64,000 nt of DNA from Aquilaria yunnanensis (Eukaryota; Streptophyta; Magnoliopsida; Malvales; Thymelaeaceae), in assembly GCA_039654915.1 (NCBI GenBank), contig CM077600.1:29447992-29511991 (forward strand), in the 5' to 3' direction. Made by a program: the position numbers and the translations under genes. The notes under the pieces were generated by a model. That model was given only the letters and a program-made list of their open reading frames with translations. It was not told the DNA's origin and ran no database searches. Positions 1 through 12,305 of this stretch are shown here, in pieces. Each line of letters begins with the position of its first letter. The stretch's first letter is position 1.

Positions 1-560
1 AATTTGATATAGTTTAAACCCTGTAAGATGTTATCTGGTCAAAATGCTTATCCAAGTCCAGAATAAATCTTGAGTTGTTGATTCTACCTCAGACTCTATG
101 CGAATTTCCAATTTCAGTCAATACTTTCCTATTTTGTCAGTTAAACCGAAAATTTTGTAAAATTTTCCAGATTTTCCTAAACATTTATAAACTCGCCAGA
201 TTTGCCTCAATCTTTTTGAGCTTGGCAGATTTGACCTAAAATTTAAGTTTTACCTACAACATTCTAAAAACTTTCAATTCATGCCCAAACTCCCCATTTT
301 TTTTTTCTAAACTAACCTAAAAAATCTCTAGAACTCTTAATTAGCACCTAAATTAAATTAATTTTTATTTTAATCATAAATTACCATACTAAATTTCTAA
401 AATTTTATAACACGAATAATAATATAATCTAAATGTGACTAAATCAATTAACCTTCAAATGATAAAAATAACCTAAATATCTTAATAATTAATCAAATTA
501 ACCCAAAAAATGAAAATATCCACTACACACAGTTTTCTAACAAAAATTAATGTTCACAAA
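1..560. repeat. Dispersed repeat resembling the interior of the hAT-like element at 49.3-50.8 kb
   Basis: Stretches here match the interior of the TIR element at 49284-50815 in the same order. For example, the phrase 'cctaaattaaattaatt' occurs near 350 and near 50170, and related text about 'ctttctaaaaacctccaattc' occurs near 260 and 50080. No gene is visible. The element is cut by the window edge and I could not find its right terminus, so the family assignment is an inference from shared interior sequence only. Confidence 0.45.
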
Positions 561-1360
561 ATTAGGTGTCAAACACATTAAAAAAAATAGGTCTTCCTAG
601 GGCCGTACTGAATCTACACTAGAGTAGCCAGCGTAGGAAGCTAATGATAAAATGAAACGTGGTCAAGTGCTGTCACATCAGAGTTAAAAATTCAGAGAGA
701 ATGGGTGAAAGTGAAACCTGAGGCTGCGAATGAAGCAAGCTCTATAAATATAGTCTACCCGCTACATGTTACTAACCTGACCTACCATCTATAACATGTG
801 TACTGCTAGCGCTACTTTTTTACTTTTTACCAAGGTAAAACCCACTCCACACATCAAATTACTCCTGCAACCGTAACCCAAGCTTGCTCAGCTCTTTTCT
901 TCTTCTTCTCTTTATTTAAACACATCTCAATCCCACACCAATTTATTGCCCCCCTTTTTCGGTTGTTTCCTACTATTTCCAAGCTGAATTTTGCTTGTTA
1001 GCGTACTAAAATAATCAAGTATACAAAATTGTTATAGAATCTTATCACATGTCCGTCCGTATCATATCTGCTACATGATTAAATGCGGTCGGACAGTTTA
1101 TTTAGACCCTGATGCACTTAAAATTTTTATATATTATGTCTATCCTGCGATGTTGTCACTTTTTCCTTTTTCTTTGTTTGTAAATATTATTGGTATGTGT
1201 AACAAATATTCAACCATCTCATATTTTTTGTATCATTTTTTTTTGTTATCTCAAATTTTTTGTATCATTTTTTAATAAATTTTATCTAGTAAATTTATCA
1301 TTATATCATTCATTCTACCTTTTTTATTTTGGATGGTTTCGAGCTCCCTAACATTAGTCT

Positions 1361-1362
<2 letters not shown>

Positions 1363-1399
<37 letters not shown>

Positions 1400-1870
1400 A
1401 CAAGAGAGGGACAAAGGAGAAGAGGGATTGAGAACGGATCAACTATCAATAGAGTTACCGATGGCAATTAGCGGTGGAGTCAATTAGTGGGCAGAGGCGA
1501 TTAGCGGTGAATGAGAGACAAAGGAGAAGAGGGACAGATGAACGGTGAACGAGGCGACTAGTGAAATGAGGCAAATTGAGAACTGACGAATGAGGGACAA
1601 AGGACAGGAGAAATGATGGAGAGGTGATCGAGTACGTCAACCAACAATAAAGGCCAATCAATAATGGCAGCGTGATTGGCGACGGATGAGCGATTGACAA
1701 CGGAGGACAAGTAAGGATGAAAGTGCGGTTGCTTTGCTCCTCACTGGCTTTGAATCTTTCCCACTAGCAAGATCGTGATCGATTGACAAAAGTCGACCAT
1801 GTCTCAAAGACGAATGCCGAACCAACAGCTGAGATGCATGGAGAGTCTGGAGACGAAGGGTAAGATGGGA
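1363..1870. repeat. CT microsatellite followed by a purine-rich degenerate repeat
   Basis: A (CT)n run at about 1364-1395 leads into roughly 470 bases rich in GA. In that stretch 'gggacaaaggagaagaggga' recurs (near 1407 and 1517), as does 'gattagcggtg'. Short open frames on the minus strand are compositional and show no recognisable domain. The rest of 560-3450 is AT-rich and holds nothing I can name apart from the SINE-like stretch at 2955-3030. Confidence 0.5.
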
Positions 1871-2954
1871 AAACAAGTACTAAAATAGACCTTGCCTAAA
1901 ATTTTGTGTAAAACAAAATATATCAAACAAATCGGGAGGGAGGATATATAAATTATATATACTTATTTAATGTTACCCTTTACAAAATAGTATAATTATG
2001 ACACTGAATACATAACGTTCAGAAATTTTCTATAATAGAAATGTTATACTTATAAGAATATATATAATTAGTGAAAATTAAAAAAAAATATTTTAAACAA
2101 TAAAAAAATTTCTAAAATAAATAAAGTATAGATCTAAATTTTAATATGTTTCCCCATGAGTCATCACAAGTTGCTACAAATATGCATTTTATTTAAAAAT
2201 TGTAGGTTGATTTTGTAATTTAAGAGTTTCCGGAACAATATTATTTGACCAGAATTTTATGTGTGGTTAATAAAATTTATCACTTATTTGGGGAAAAAAA
2301 AAAAAAACGTCCGTCTGGATCTGTTCATATTAGTAGTATGCCGCTAAACCGTCAGTTAATTGCTTAATAAAATTTTTAAAGGAAAAATTTATGGATTAAT
2401 TTATAATCAGAACTTTAAATGCAGGGATGGACTATCTTCCAAGCACTAGTATCGTTACATCGTATCGCAGAAACTGGTGGCTTTTTACTACTGTTGCAGA
2501 GCGTGTGAGCACGTGTGCTGATCTTTTCTCTGTCCACACTACGCTTACTCTCTTTTTCAGCACTTGGATATCTGCAACCTTGAAAGTAATCCCTCTCACG
2601 GTGACCGAGTACTCTTTTTTTTTTTTATTATCTGTTTTCCTGAAAAATATAGTAAATTAGTGGCATTTTTTCAAAATTTTATCATTTTCTGTGTCCCAAA
2701 AAAATAAATTTTTTTAGTCTTAACAACGATAAAATATTTTTTTTAACATTTAATTTATCTTAATTTTACCACCTATATTTAAATTTTTACTACATAAAAA
2801 TAAAAAAATTAATCTTTATTAAATTTTTTATTACATAAAACCTCAAAAAAAAAAAAAATTCCTAATCATCATTTAAACTTTCAATAAATAAAATCTAAAA
2901 AACATCTGTTTTTTTAAGACTTAAAAAGACGACCAAACAGAAAATTAATAACAT

Positions 2955-3030
2955 TGTTTGAGAATTGGGGTGGGAATTGAACCTTTGCGTTAGCGAGGGC
3001 TGCCAGCTAAGCTAGGCCCGCGGGATGAGT
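2955..3030 (-). repeat. Possible tRNA-derived SINE head (A and B box)
   Basis: Read on the minus strand there is an A-box-like 'tagcttagctgg' followed about 25 bases later by a B-box-like 'ggttcaattcc', the layout of an RNA polymerase III internal promoter. It does not fold into an obvious intact tRNA, so a tRNA-derived SINE or tRNA relic is more likely than a working tRNA gene. No target duplication was identified. Confidence 0.35.
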
Positions 3031-3523
3031 AATAATGAATTAAAACTTTCACTTTCCTCAGGCTGTGAATAAACTTGAATTCATAATTAATTGTTTATAA
3101 TGAAAAAGAAGAGAGAATGTGTGGTGTGGCCGAGTCTTTTTTGAATATATATGTTTACCTCAAGTCCAAGTATGAAGGTTGCAATTGCGACTTTTTCTGG
3201 TTCTGGATCCATCCTGAGATGAGATCAGATGTTCTCCTTCTTCGTTCTGTGAATTTAATTAACCACTGAAAAACGAAAACCTAAGGAATATATATTTTCT
3301 AGTCGTCTCATGTATATAATAGCTAGCGCTAGGTAGACAAGAAGAAAACAAACAGAACAGATCGGAGTCTGCTGGTGCTGGTTCTGGCCTGCTGCCCGCC
3401 CATCAGTGCCACTAAGCCCATGCTGCTGCTGCGTTATTATAAGTAGCTTAGCTAGTAGTGTTTGATAGATCCTGCAAACAAACGGAGAGAGAGAAAGATA
3501 TCTATATATATGATCATAAAATA

Positions 3524-4763
3524 ATGGAGGAGGATGATCTGTATCGTTTCTCTAATCCTAATTTTTTGCAGAGTAGTGACATTAGGTTTAGGGTGGATGG
3601 GAGGGCGGCCAGGCCCAGCTGCTGGTTAAGCACTAGTACTAGTATGGCTGCCGCAGCGGAAGCAGAGTTAGCCCATGTTACGCAACTCGATCGGAGGGCT
3701 GAGATTGACCCCCAGACCGCTGATCATGTGTCTGACTCTGACCCTGATCTCATCAAGGCCCAGATCTCCACTCATCCTCGCTATCCTCACCTTGTTTCTG
3801 CTTACATTGAATGCCAAAAGGTAAAGCCTCCTTCAATAATACTCCATTCCAGTACCATATATATATATATCTATGTTTTACTGCTTATTGATCGATGACC
3901 ATATATATTAATGCAGGTGGGTGCTCCACCTGAGTTTGCTTCCCTTTTACAACAACTCAATCACCAAATCATTACTTTGGCTTCCTCTCACATGGGGGCG
4001 CCTGATCCAGAACTAGACGACTTCATGGTATATATCTTCTGTCATTTCTTCCCTGGAACTGAAAAGAAAAAAAAAATGATTGTTTTATTATTATACTAAC
4101 AAGAAAAGAAAAAAAAATTTCCTGGTTTTTTTCCCCTGAAGGAATCATACTGTGAAGTTCTTCATAGATACAAGGAAGAGCTGTCGAAGCCGTTCGACGA
4201 TGCGACGACGTTCTTGAGCTACATGGAATCGGAGCTGAATAATCTATGTACCGGATCAGCAATGGCCCCCATCACAAGAACAACACCTCATAATTTTGAT
4301 CATTCAGGTGAAATTATTTATTCACGCCTGCGTTTTCCTCTTTATTTATTTATTTTTTTTTTAACTTCCTTATGTTGCACTGTTCCCCACCATTCGGCTG
4401 AGTTGTTAGTGGGCTATGGGTTGGACTCAGTGGTTTGACTCCGGCCTCTATTAGGTTTCTTACAATGCTCGTTCTGTTTAGGTAGCTTTTTATTCTTTCT
4501 ATTTGAAATTTTCGGTAACATTCACTATTTAGTAATTAAGTTATAATTTTTTATTTTTAATATTTTAATGTATAAATAAAAAAAATTATATATAAATGAT
4601 AAATAAAAATCTATAATTTTTAAATATATTTTTTAATTTTTCTAATAAATAATAATATGAATAAATTCAAAACAAACTATTTAAAAAATTAAAAAATTTA
4701 AAAAAAAATTGAATGGAGAGTATAATATTTTTCATTTTTTTCTAAACTATAGAGTATCTCCTT

Positions 4764-4814
<51 letters not shown>

Positions 4815-7800
4815 AACAACAAGAAAAGGAATCTATTATGAAAGATAAATAATATTACACTCAATTCATTTTAATTTTAGTCAATTGGCTATAAAATGAT
4901 TTATTTTTATTTTTATATCTTTTTTACTTTAAATTAATTTTAATTAAAAGCTAATATTATGTAGCTGCAATAATCAATTGAAAATATAATTTTTATAATC
5001 TTACTAAATTTTTATGAATTTTTCTAATTTCAAATCTTAAAAAAAAATTATAAAAATTTAACAATATTCTAAAAATTTACTTTCAAATTGATTATTGTAT
5101 CTAAAATTAATTTTAATAAAAAAAATATAAAAATAAAAAAAAATTAGTTAGACTTTAAATAAAACGAATTAACCGTTACATTCTAAGATAGCCAGCAGCT
5201 AATCTCTCGTCATAACCTGCAAAGAGCACCTAATGCCCCAGCACACTATAACGAAGAAAAAACAGCCACTTGCCACGCTACAAACTCCACCGGCCAATGA
5301 ATTACAATAAATTAAGCATTACAACAAATAATTGGATTTAATACCCGCACCAATCATTAAATTTCCATTTCCCACCTGTATTCCTCTATACACCATTTTT
5401 TCCACTACCTCGGCCAACAGCACATTTAGAGCTTCCGCCGTTATGGTAAATAAAAAGGGGGAAATTAGATCCCTTGCCTTACTCCTTTTTCCAATTAAAA
5501 CTCTGCTGTGGGAGAACCATTTGCCAACACCGAAGCAGTTGCTTTTCTCTGAACCCAGCCAGGCCTATATTTTTCACCAAAATTTGTTTGATTCATGACT
5601 GATTTCCGAAAACTCCAGTTCAGGTTGTCAAAGGCCTTCTCGAAATCCACATTAAATAGCAGCATCTTCTTCTTTTCTTTCTTAACCATACGAACAATCT
5701 TACCCGCTATCAAAACCCCATCTTGGAGCTGCCTGAACATTGCTGATAACCTGAAATTAAGATAATGCTTAGCCAGAAGTTTTGCCAAAATTTTGTACTG
5801 GCAGCCTATCAAGCTGATGGGTTTGAAATCCTTTAGCATGACTAGACTAGACTAGACTAGACTAGATTATTGTTTTTCAGCACCAATTTGGTCAATCGTA
5901 CCTGAATCCTCAAACTCCACGCTACAATCTCCCAGTGTTTCTTTAGAAAATCGAAAGTGAATCCATCGGGTCCCCGTGCCTTTGATCCCCCGTAACTCTA
6001 TATAGCATCTTTTATTTCGTCTTCGGAGAAAGATCGCTTAAGTTCTAATCGAGCTGCGTCACTGATTTTCTTAAATTTTGAACTTCTGAAAATAGGTCAA
6101 GGAAACCTCTGATCTTTAAAATTTTGCTCGAAAAAGTTGTACAATTCTGCCTTGACCCGGGTAGGATCTTCTTCCCACTTCCCATTTATAACAAGATGTT
6201 GTCTGCCTCTTAACTACAAAGTGGAAGAATTTAGAGTTTTCGTCGCCTTCACAAGCCCATTTCAGACGAGCTTTCTGTTTTAGCATGCTGCCTTTCAACC
6301 TTTCCTCCATCAGAAATTTACTCCGAGTTTCACTTCTTTTAGCCACATCATCATCTACAGACAACTCCCTTTGCTTCCGCCTCAATATCCCATATTTCAA
6401 GTTCCTCAATTAAGTGATTAATTCGGATGTCAATAGACTCAATACCATCATAAATATGCTTCTTCCACTCCTTCAGCTTCATTTTTAGGAACTTAATTTT
6501 TTTTTTTTTTTGTAATATCATATCCGCCACTTCCGGTAACCTAACATCCATTCCATGATCCTCGAACCAAATTTTCAAAACCTTTATGTTCCATCCAAAT
6601 GTCAAATAGTTTGAAAGGGATTGGACCAAAATCCCCAGCATCAGATTTCAAAAGAATGGGACAAATGGTCAGATATATATGCCATCTTATATGTATACTT
6701 CTATTGCGAGAAAAAAAAGATTGATGACGCCATAAGCATTAAGAAGGAGTAAATTTTATGAACGGTTTCTAACATTTATTTATTATCTTGTTTTAGTCCC
6801 TAACATATTGAATATTTTGTTTTAGTTCTAAGTCTATTAAAAACATTTTGTTTTACTCACAAATCTATTGAAAACATTTCATTTTGGTCCTGATTTGATA
6901 AAATTTGTTAACTTAAAGAATTTTTTGGGTAAAATCCACCGGAGGTACCTTAGTTTTTTTTTTTAATCCTAATTGGGTACCCTTATAGCGAGGTACCTTA
7001 CCTCTTATCATGTGTCATATCTAAGTACTTTTTGTTAATTTTGAACTTATGTTTGATGAAAAATGGTGATGTGGCATAAAAAATATTAAAATAAATAATA
7101 AAATAAACTTGTGGTCCTTATATTTTTGAAAAAAATTAAAAAAAACCCCCCAAAATATCAGAGGAAGAGATCACCGCCCCATATCCCCCTACCCTCCCTC
7201 CCCGCCCCCCTGGCTGCCATGTTTTTCGGTATCGATCTCATTGAATCTCTGACGTCAAGACTCTCATCGGCTGATAGCTCCCTCTCCAAGCGTTTCAACT
7301 CTCTTGTCCCGAAGACTAACTCGATCATCTTCCACATCGATCGAGTCATCTCCCCCCCGAATTAGACGCTTCTCCAAATCCATCTTCCTCTCCTACCTCA
7401 GATCCTTCCTCGGTCTCGTCTCCTCGAAGCCTTGCCATAGGAGCTCGACAGACTTGTGCCCAAGGGAGATGCACTGTCGCCAGATTTGATCTGATTTGTC
7501 CAGATTTGATGAGATTGATGCAGGAAAGTGGGGTGACAAGGGAGCAATAGGATTTAAAAGCATTTTTATAGTTTTGGGGGTTTTTTGTAATTTTTTAAAA
7601 AAATATAAAGACCGCAAGTGTTATTTTATTATTTATTTTAATGTTTTTTATACAACGTCAGCATTTTTTGTCAGACATAACTTTGAAATTAACAGAAAGT
7701 ATTTAGATAGGACATGTGATAAGAGGTAAGGTACTTCACTAGAATAACTTCAGGGTAGGGTACCCAATTAGGACAAAAAAATAAGCTAAGGTTACTCCTG

Positions 7801-9290
7801 GTGGATTTTACCCAAATTACTATAAAATAATTTTATCACTTTTAATAAAAAAATTAATCACTTTTCTTTTTTTGTAAATTGAATTTATTTCATTCAAAAA
7901 GAAAAAATTACAAATTTAAATTGTCTATTTACTCTAAAAAAATATTAAACTGTTTAAATTTTACTAGAAGACAGTTATTGAAAATTTAAATTAGAATTTC
8001 AAAAGTTTTTGTTAGACAATTATTATGAGTTAATGAATTTCATATGGTAAGTGATTAAAATAAAACAATTATAATAAGGTTATGACCAAAACAGAATATT
8101 TAATAGATTATGGACTAAAAGAAAATAACGCTTAAAGGTTATGGACCATTTATGTAATTTACTCTATTAAGAAGCAAAAGATATAATGGTATTCTATCAT
8201 TCGAAATGATTGTCACGTTTTAAAAGTTTTTTATCCTTTAAAATGAATAAAGCACATATGGCATCTCTTATCATTAAAGAAAATTACACAATTTTATTGG
8301 ATGGTAATATTATCAGTAATTTTCATAAAAATAAGAATGATATAGACCATTTTAAGATGGATGGATGGAGTAAAACATATCAAAATAATGTGACATTCTT
8401 TAGGGGAAAGAAAAAAAAAAAGGCAACAGCAGGCGCACTTACCGGATGACCAGGGATTTAAACTCCAGACTCACGTCAACAAGTGAAATCCATCTCTCGG
8501 CAAAAGTTTTATGGGTAGCTCTGGAACCAAAACTTTGACAGCTAACTTTCTGGCAGGTGCACTCCAAATTGAGCTGCTAAACAAATTTAGGATTTCTAAC
8601 TTTGGGCTTGTAGGATTATTAGTTGACAGACTTAGACAAGCCGTCGATCATTTCTTGAAATTTCTAAGCGTACAGTCGATGTTTTACCTTCATTGTTGGG
8701 ACGGATAGATGAAGCAGTGGGGAGTTCAGATGAGGAAGCGATTAGTTGCGGGGAAGGAGAAATAATAGGCGTAGCAGAAGGGCAGGAATGTTGGCCCAAA
8801 GACATTCAGGAGGGAGAGCATGATATTAGAGGGATGCTAATGCGCAAGTACGGAGGCTACCTCGGTAGTTTAAGGAAGGAGTTTATGAGCAAGAGAAAGA
8901 AGGGTAAACTGCCAAAGGATGCAATATCCGCACTTGTGGATTGGTGGAATCTTCACCATAGATGGCCATACCCTACGGTACAAATTGATTAACATCCACC
9001 CCATTGTTTCTTTTTCGGCTTATTAATTGTCACCTGGGAATTGTTAACTTGTATTGATGCGTGGCTGTGGGGTGGTGGTGCAGGAAGAGGATAAATCAAA
9101 GCTGTCGGAGATAACGGGGCTGGACCAAAAGCAAATCAACAATTGGTTCATCAATCAGAGGAAGAGGCATTGGAAGCCTTCTCAGGATTTGAAGGCTGCC
9201 CTGCTGGAAGGTCTCGGTGCCAATAGAAGCGTTGACAGTGACCATGATAATGGACAAGCCCGTGTTTCCCAAGATTCTACCTTGAATTAA
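3524..9290 (+). CDS. Class I KNOX homeodomain transcription factor (TALE family)
   Basis: Nuclear DNA-binding regulator of the KNOTTED1-like family, which maintains meristem identity and shapes leaves, usually as a heterodimer with BELL homeodomain proteins. Exons: 3524-3820, 3917-4027, 4142-4307, 8709-8977 and 9084-9290. They total 1050 bases (349 aa) with GT-AG borders. KNOX1 lies around residues 75-118 ([21 protein letters not shown]) and KNOX2 around 128-178. An ELK-like segment lies at 230-251 and the homeodomain at about 252-314, with the three-residue TALE loop PYP at 278-280 and helix 3 [10 protein letters not shown] at 302-311. An in-frame ATG at 3458 would add 22 residues; I chose 3524 because the protein then starts MEEDD, as family members often do. 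Oddities: the ELK box reads DIR instead of ELK, and helix 1/2 has HHRWPYPT where HYKWPYP is usual. Intron 3 (4308-8708) is 4.4 kb and full of transposon sequence. The class I call rests on the homeodomain, GSSDEE linker and exon layout; the exact orthologue (STM, BP, KNAT2/6 or RS1-like) is not assigned. Confidence 0.9.
4766..4812. repeat. (AT)n microsatellite in KNOX intron 3
   Basis: An uninterrupted AT dinucleotide run of about 47 bases inside the third KNOX intron. The flanking 4430-5320 is AT-rich intron with no recognisable element. Confidence 0.85.
5333..6641 (-). mobile_element. LINE (non-LTR retrotransposon) relic, antisense in KNOX intron 3
   Basis: Minus-strand frames carry reverse transcriptase signatures of plant L1-type LINEs. 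In order they are a GDENSKFFH block upstream of the RT domain (about 6215-6245), the [11 protein letters not shown] block (about 5800-5836), the palm motif DFEKAFD (about 5630-5655), and an ISPFLF block (about 5450). The frames are interrupted by shifts and stops, and both ends are missing: there is no endonuclease, no FADD box, no RNase H domain and no A-tail. A (GACTA)n repeat sits inside it at 5840-5866. This is a dead, truncated insertion. Confidence 0.8.
5840..5866. repeat. (GACTA)n pentanucleotide repeat
   Basis: Five perfect tandem copies of GACTA plus a partial copy, interrupting the LINE relic just before its conserved KPISLIG block. Confidence 0.85.
6747..8165. mobile_element. Mutator-type TIR element (family A), host to a nested Pack-MULE
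   Basis: The termini 'gagtaaatt' and 'aatttactc' are inverted, and the sequence is flanked by an exact 9-bp duplication ATTAAGAAG (6738-6746 and 8166-8174). A 9-bp duplication is typical of Mutator-like elements. Without the 887-bp insertion at 6927-7813 it would be about 530 bp, close to its sister copy at 16571-17131, which it matches along most of its length. It has no coding capacity and lies in KNOX intron 3. Confidence 0.8.
6927..7813. mobile_element. Pack-MULE-like element with long TIRs, nested in the family A MITE
   Basis: Long terminal inverted repeats of about 230 bases (about 6927-7156 and 7574-7813) begin GGGTAAAATCCACC and end GGTGGATTTTACCC. The same terminal motif bounds the large MULE at 52308-57903, so the two are relatives. 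The roughly 400-base centre (7157-7573) is much more GC-rich than its surroundings and is open on both strands. The longest plus-strand frame covers 7111-7365, with an internal ATG at 7219. That composition fits a captured host-gene exon, but I do not recognise the source. No clean target duplication is visible. There is no transposase, so it is non-autonomous. Confidence 0.7.
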
Positions 9291-12200
9291 ATCAACATTT
9301 GGGATGGCTAACACTTGGTAATGTTTAATTTGTTCACTTATTCCCATATTATTATGCTACTTGTAGCCTCCTACATCCCATGCCATGCCATTTGTGGTTG
9401 GTTAGTGGATAAAAGTATTTGGACCGTGGTCGGATCCGCGGGCTCTGAGCAAAGTTATGCCCGAAAATGGACTAGCTGATTAGAAACGGTCCTAATACTT
9501 CCTTTACGGGTCGCTCAAGTTGATCCAAAAGCTCAGTGCAAGCAAGCCCGTTGAGGCCCAATCCAGGTCCTGGCCACGGCTCCTGCTACCCAGGATGGGC
9601 CTACTTTTTCAATCCTCTTGTGATCAACTTTGTAATTCTATCGGACGAGTTAGGGTTCACATTACAGCATTCGGCTAAAACACGAGAGCATAGATATGAG
9701 ATGGGAAACAGGCCGCCCAAAGCACGAAATGTTTAGGGCAATGGTGACATTAATATTAGAGTTTTGAACAAGCTATTTAAAGGTAATTTCTAACCTTTAG
9801 CTTTAATTGTTTGATCTTCATCATTAATAAATTATTGAAAAAGTTAAGACTAATCACAAATGCTGCTCAATCATGTCCAATAAGAAGAGTAGTTTGAGGA
9901 AGCCTGTGTGCCACCTTGTTGGAGAACATGAACCGTATGCTTCCAGACGCGTTTGGATGCCTGAAATGCAAGCAAAAAGCCAAGCTGGTTTCAATCGAAT
10001 CGAATAGTTTACACTTATTAGTTCCAAATGTTCAGTGTCATCTTTGCTCCGGACACAAAATATTTGGTTTTCCATTTAATCAATTTAATCCTACGGGCTT
10101 AGCAATCGAGTCCGCCTGCATCAGAGGGAAAAGAGGCCTCAGGTCACGCTGCGTTTAGACGTCGAAAGGTCTCCTAACGAAATCCGCGCAATGCTTGCAA
10201 CGTATTCGATGAATTGCCTCACAAGTAACCACATGCTTCCGGTTGTGGTGAGAAGAGAAGATAATACACTTGTCACTTGTGAGTGACAAATTTTGCGCCT
10301 CCTAGCCATCTGGGTATCAATCGTACCAGTGCTCTAAGCAACCCATTGAAAGTGACATTTTTTTAGTACTTTCCTGCAAGTTTTTGTTACTTGTGGAACT
10401 GTAGTACCTATTTCTGTTTTTTTTTAGATGAAGAAAACTAAAGTTGGATTGTCTTGTTCCATAACTTAGGGTTTTCATTTTTGTTGACTGTGACATGCAT
10501 GGTTGTTTTCGGCTCTGTTTATTTAGGAAACACTATTGGATTTTACTGATTTCCCACCACAGTCATCGATGTGATCAGGGTAAACTCGGCAGTTGCTTGC
10601 ACCTATCAAGTCAAGTCTCCAGAACCAGAGCCATCTGCAAGTTCTTTTTTCTTGAAACCTTCATCAAAAAACAATGGTGTAATGCATTACTTGTCAACTA
10701 GAGCTAGTCAGTAGGATATAGGCAATAGTAATACTATTGTAGTTTTGTGATTTTGTAATTCCCATTCCCTGAACTTAAAAGTGGATGTTGGCACTGAAGC
10801 AGCCATACATAATTATTTTGGTAAAATTGTTGCCCTGGCTCGTAATTTTGAGTCTTTAAAACATGATAATTCAATCCATGTCCCTCATGAAAAGGAAGAA
10901 ACTAGTAGAGCAACATAATATATATACTAGGCTTACTAGCTATTCCATGAAAAGGTTCAATATCCTCTCTTACTTTGTAAAACCAAATTGCTGTTGATTG
11001 CCCCAAATTAACTGTAAGGAAAAGCCAAAACAAAAGAAGTGGGGGGTTTTTATTTGACAAAATCAAATATCATACACCTTAACAATAACATTAAACAGTT
11101 AAAATGGTTTATGGTCACGCTACCCAGTCATTTGGTAGAAGAAACTTCATTTATATATTTTGGAATAATTTAAGAAGGGAACCTAGTGTTCCATGTATTT
11201 CCCAATGTTAAGCTCAAAAGAAAAAAAAATGCACCACTTTCTTCTAGTAGTTCACTTTGGGAAACGTGAGTATTATGATTGCTTCCCACCTCTGCAGAGA
11301 GGGTAAAGAACTAGAACAAGGTCTAAAATTTTCTAACACTTAGTCAAGAAGTTTAGACATATATATTCTCCATAAAAACATATGATACCCATAAACTAAA
11401 CCATGAGGATACAGTTTGTGGCGCAAAAGGAAACGTGTCAAACCATCCAACATCTTGGAAGCCTTTGGGATTGGATGTTTAGCAATACAACTCACATCAC
11501 ATTAGTTTTTTTTTCTGGAAAATGAAAATAAACTCAACTTGTACGTAGCACGACATTTACCTTTTGCAAATTGCAAGGCCTGATGATAACACATGCACGG
11601 TTGGGGGAATGCACAAAAAGGAAGGTGTTAATTATTGGGGAGAAAGCTCTTTTGTTTGGACGTTTTCTCTTTTTGCTTTTCCCAATTCCTCTATATAACT
11701 AGATAAGCTTTAGCTCACAACGCAATCCGAAGAAGCCAAAAACAGAAGAAAGAAGAAGATAAAATGCCTGATATCAGCAGATTGATTCATGAGGCCCGAT
11801 ATAAGCCAAGTTGAAGGTGATCAAAGGGGGGGGGGGTGTGGTTTAATTTGATCCTAAACATAGCATAGGCCAGCTGAACAAAAATAGTCAGAAATCACAG
11901 ATTCTTCTTCAATATACCTCTTAATTAATTTCCAATCAACAAATTAAGCAAGCATACAGATACATTACAATCTTTTCTTGAGCACCGGAGGAAAAAATGC
12001 CTGCTTAATTGGACATATATATATATATGGGTACATGTAGATAGCGATCACTTGAAATGGAAACCTAAAACCATGGACCATCGATATTTGATCTGGTTTG
12101 GTCACAATACACAATATAATATATTGATGCACTGATTTATTGTAAGTCACACAGTTCAAAGACACAGAACTATAGGTTTAGGGACAGATTACAGTTCATA

Positions 12201-12305
12201 ACACGAGGTTAGACTGCATTCGAAAAGACTGGATTGAAAAGTAATTTCTGAGATTTAATTTGAGAGATCAGTTAAGTAATTAAAAGAGACCTCGTCATCA
12301 CCATT
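9291..12305. other. Intergenic region between KNOX and nicotianamine synthase
   Basis: No supported gene. It holds the 3' flanks of two genes pointing at each other and unassigned AT-rich sequence. A possible AATAAA polyadenylation signal for the minus-strand synthase gene lies at 12136-12141. A short palindromic stretch around 9745-9875 resembles one at 59545-59675. Small open frames (for example near 9536, 9916 and 10495) have no domains, and their composition does not differ from non-coding DNA. Confidence 0.6.
9745..9875. repeat. Short palindromic MITE-like repeat, copy 1
   Basis: Shares 'attagagttttgaa' and an order of short motifs with 59545-59675. The second copy is partly self-complementary: a left arm with 'ttagagttttg' and a right arm with 'aaactctaatg'. 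Likely a small MITE family. Boundaries are approximate and no target duplication was confirmed. Confidence 0.35.

Noticed and set aside
3524..3820. KNOX exon 1 extended back to the ATG at 3458
   Set aside because: It is in frame but adds a stretch unlike family N-termini; the start at 3524 is preferred. Not fully excluded.
8435..8530. tRNA/SINE-like stretch near the end of KNOX intron 3
   Set aside because: A B-box-like phrase is present on the minus strand ('gtttaaatccctgg') but no convincing A box or clover-leaf fold could be made.
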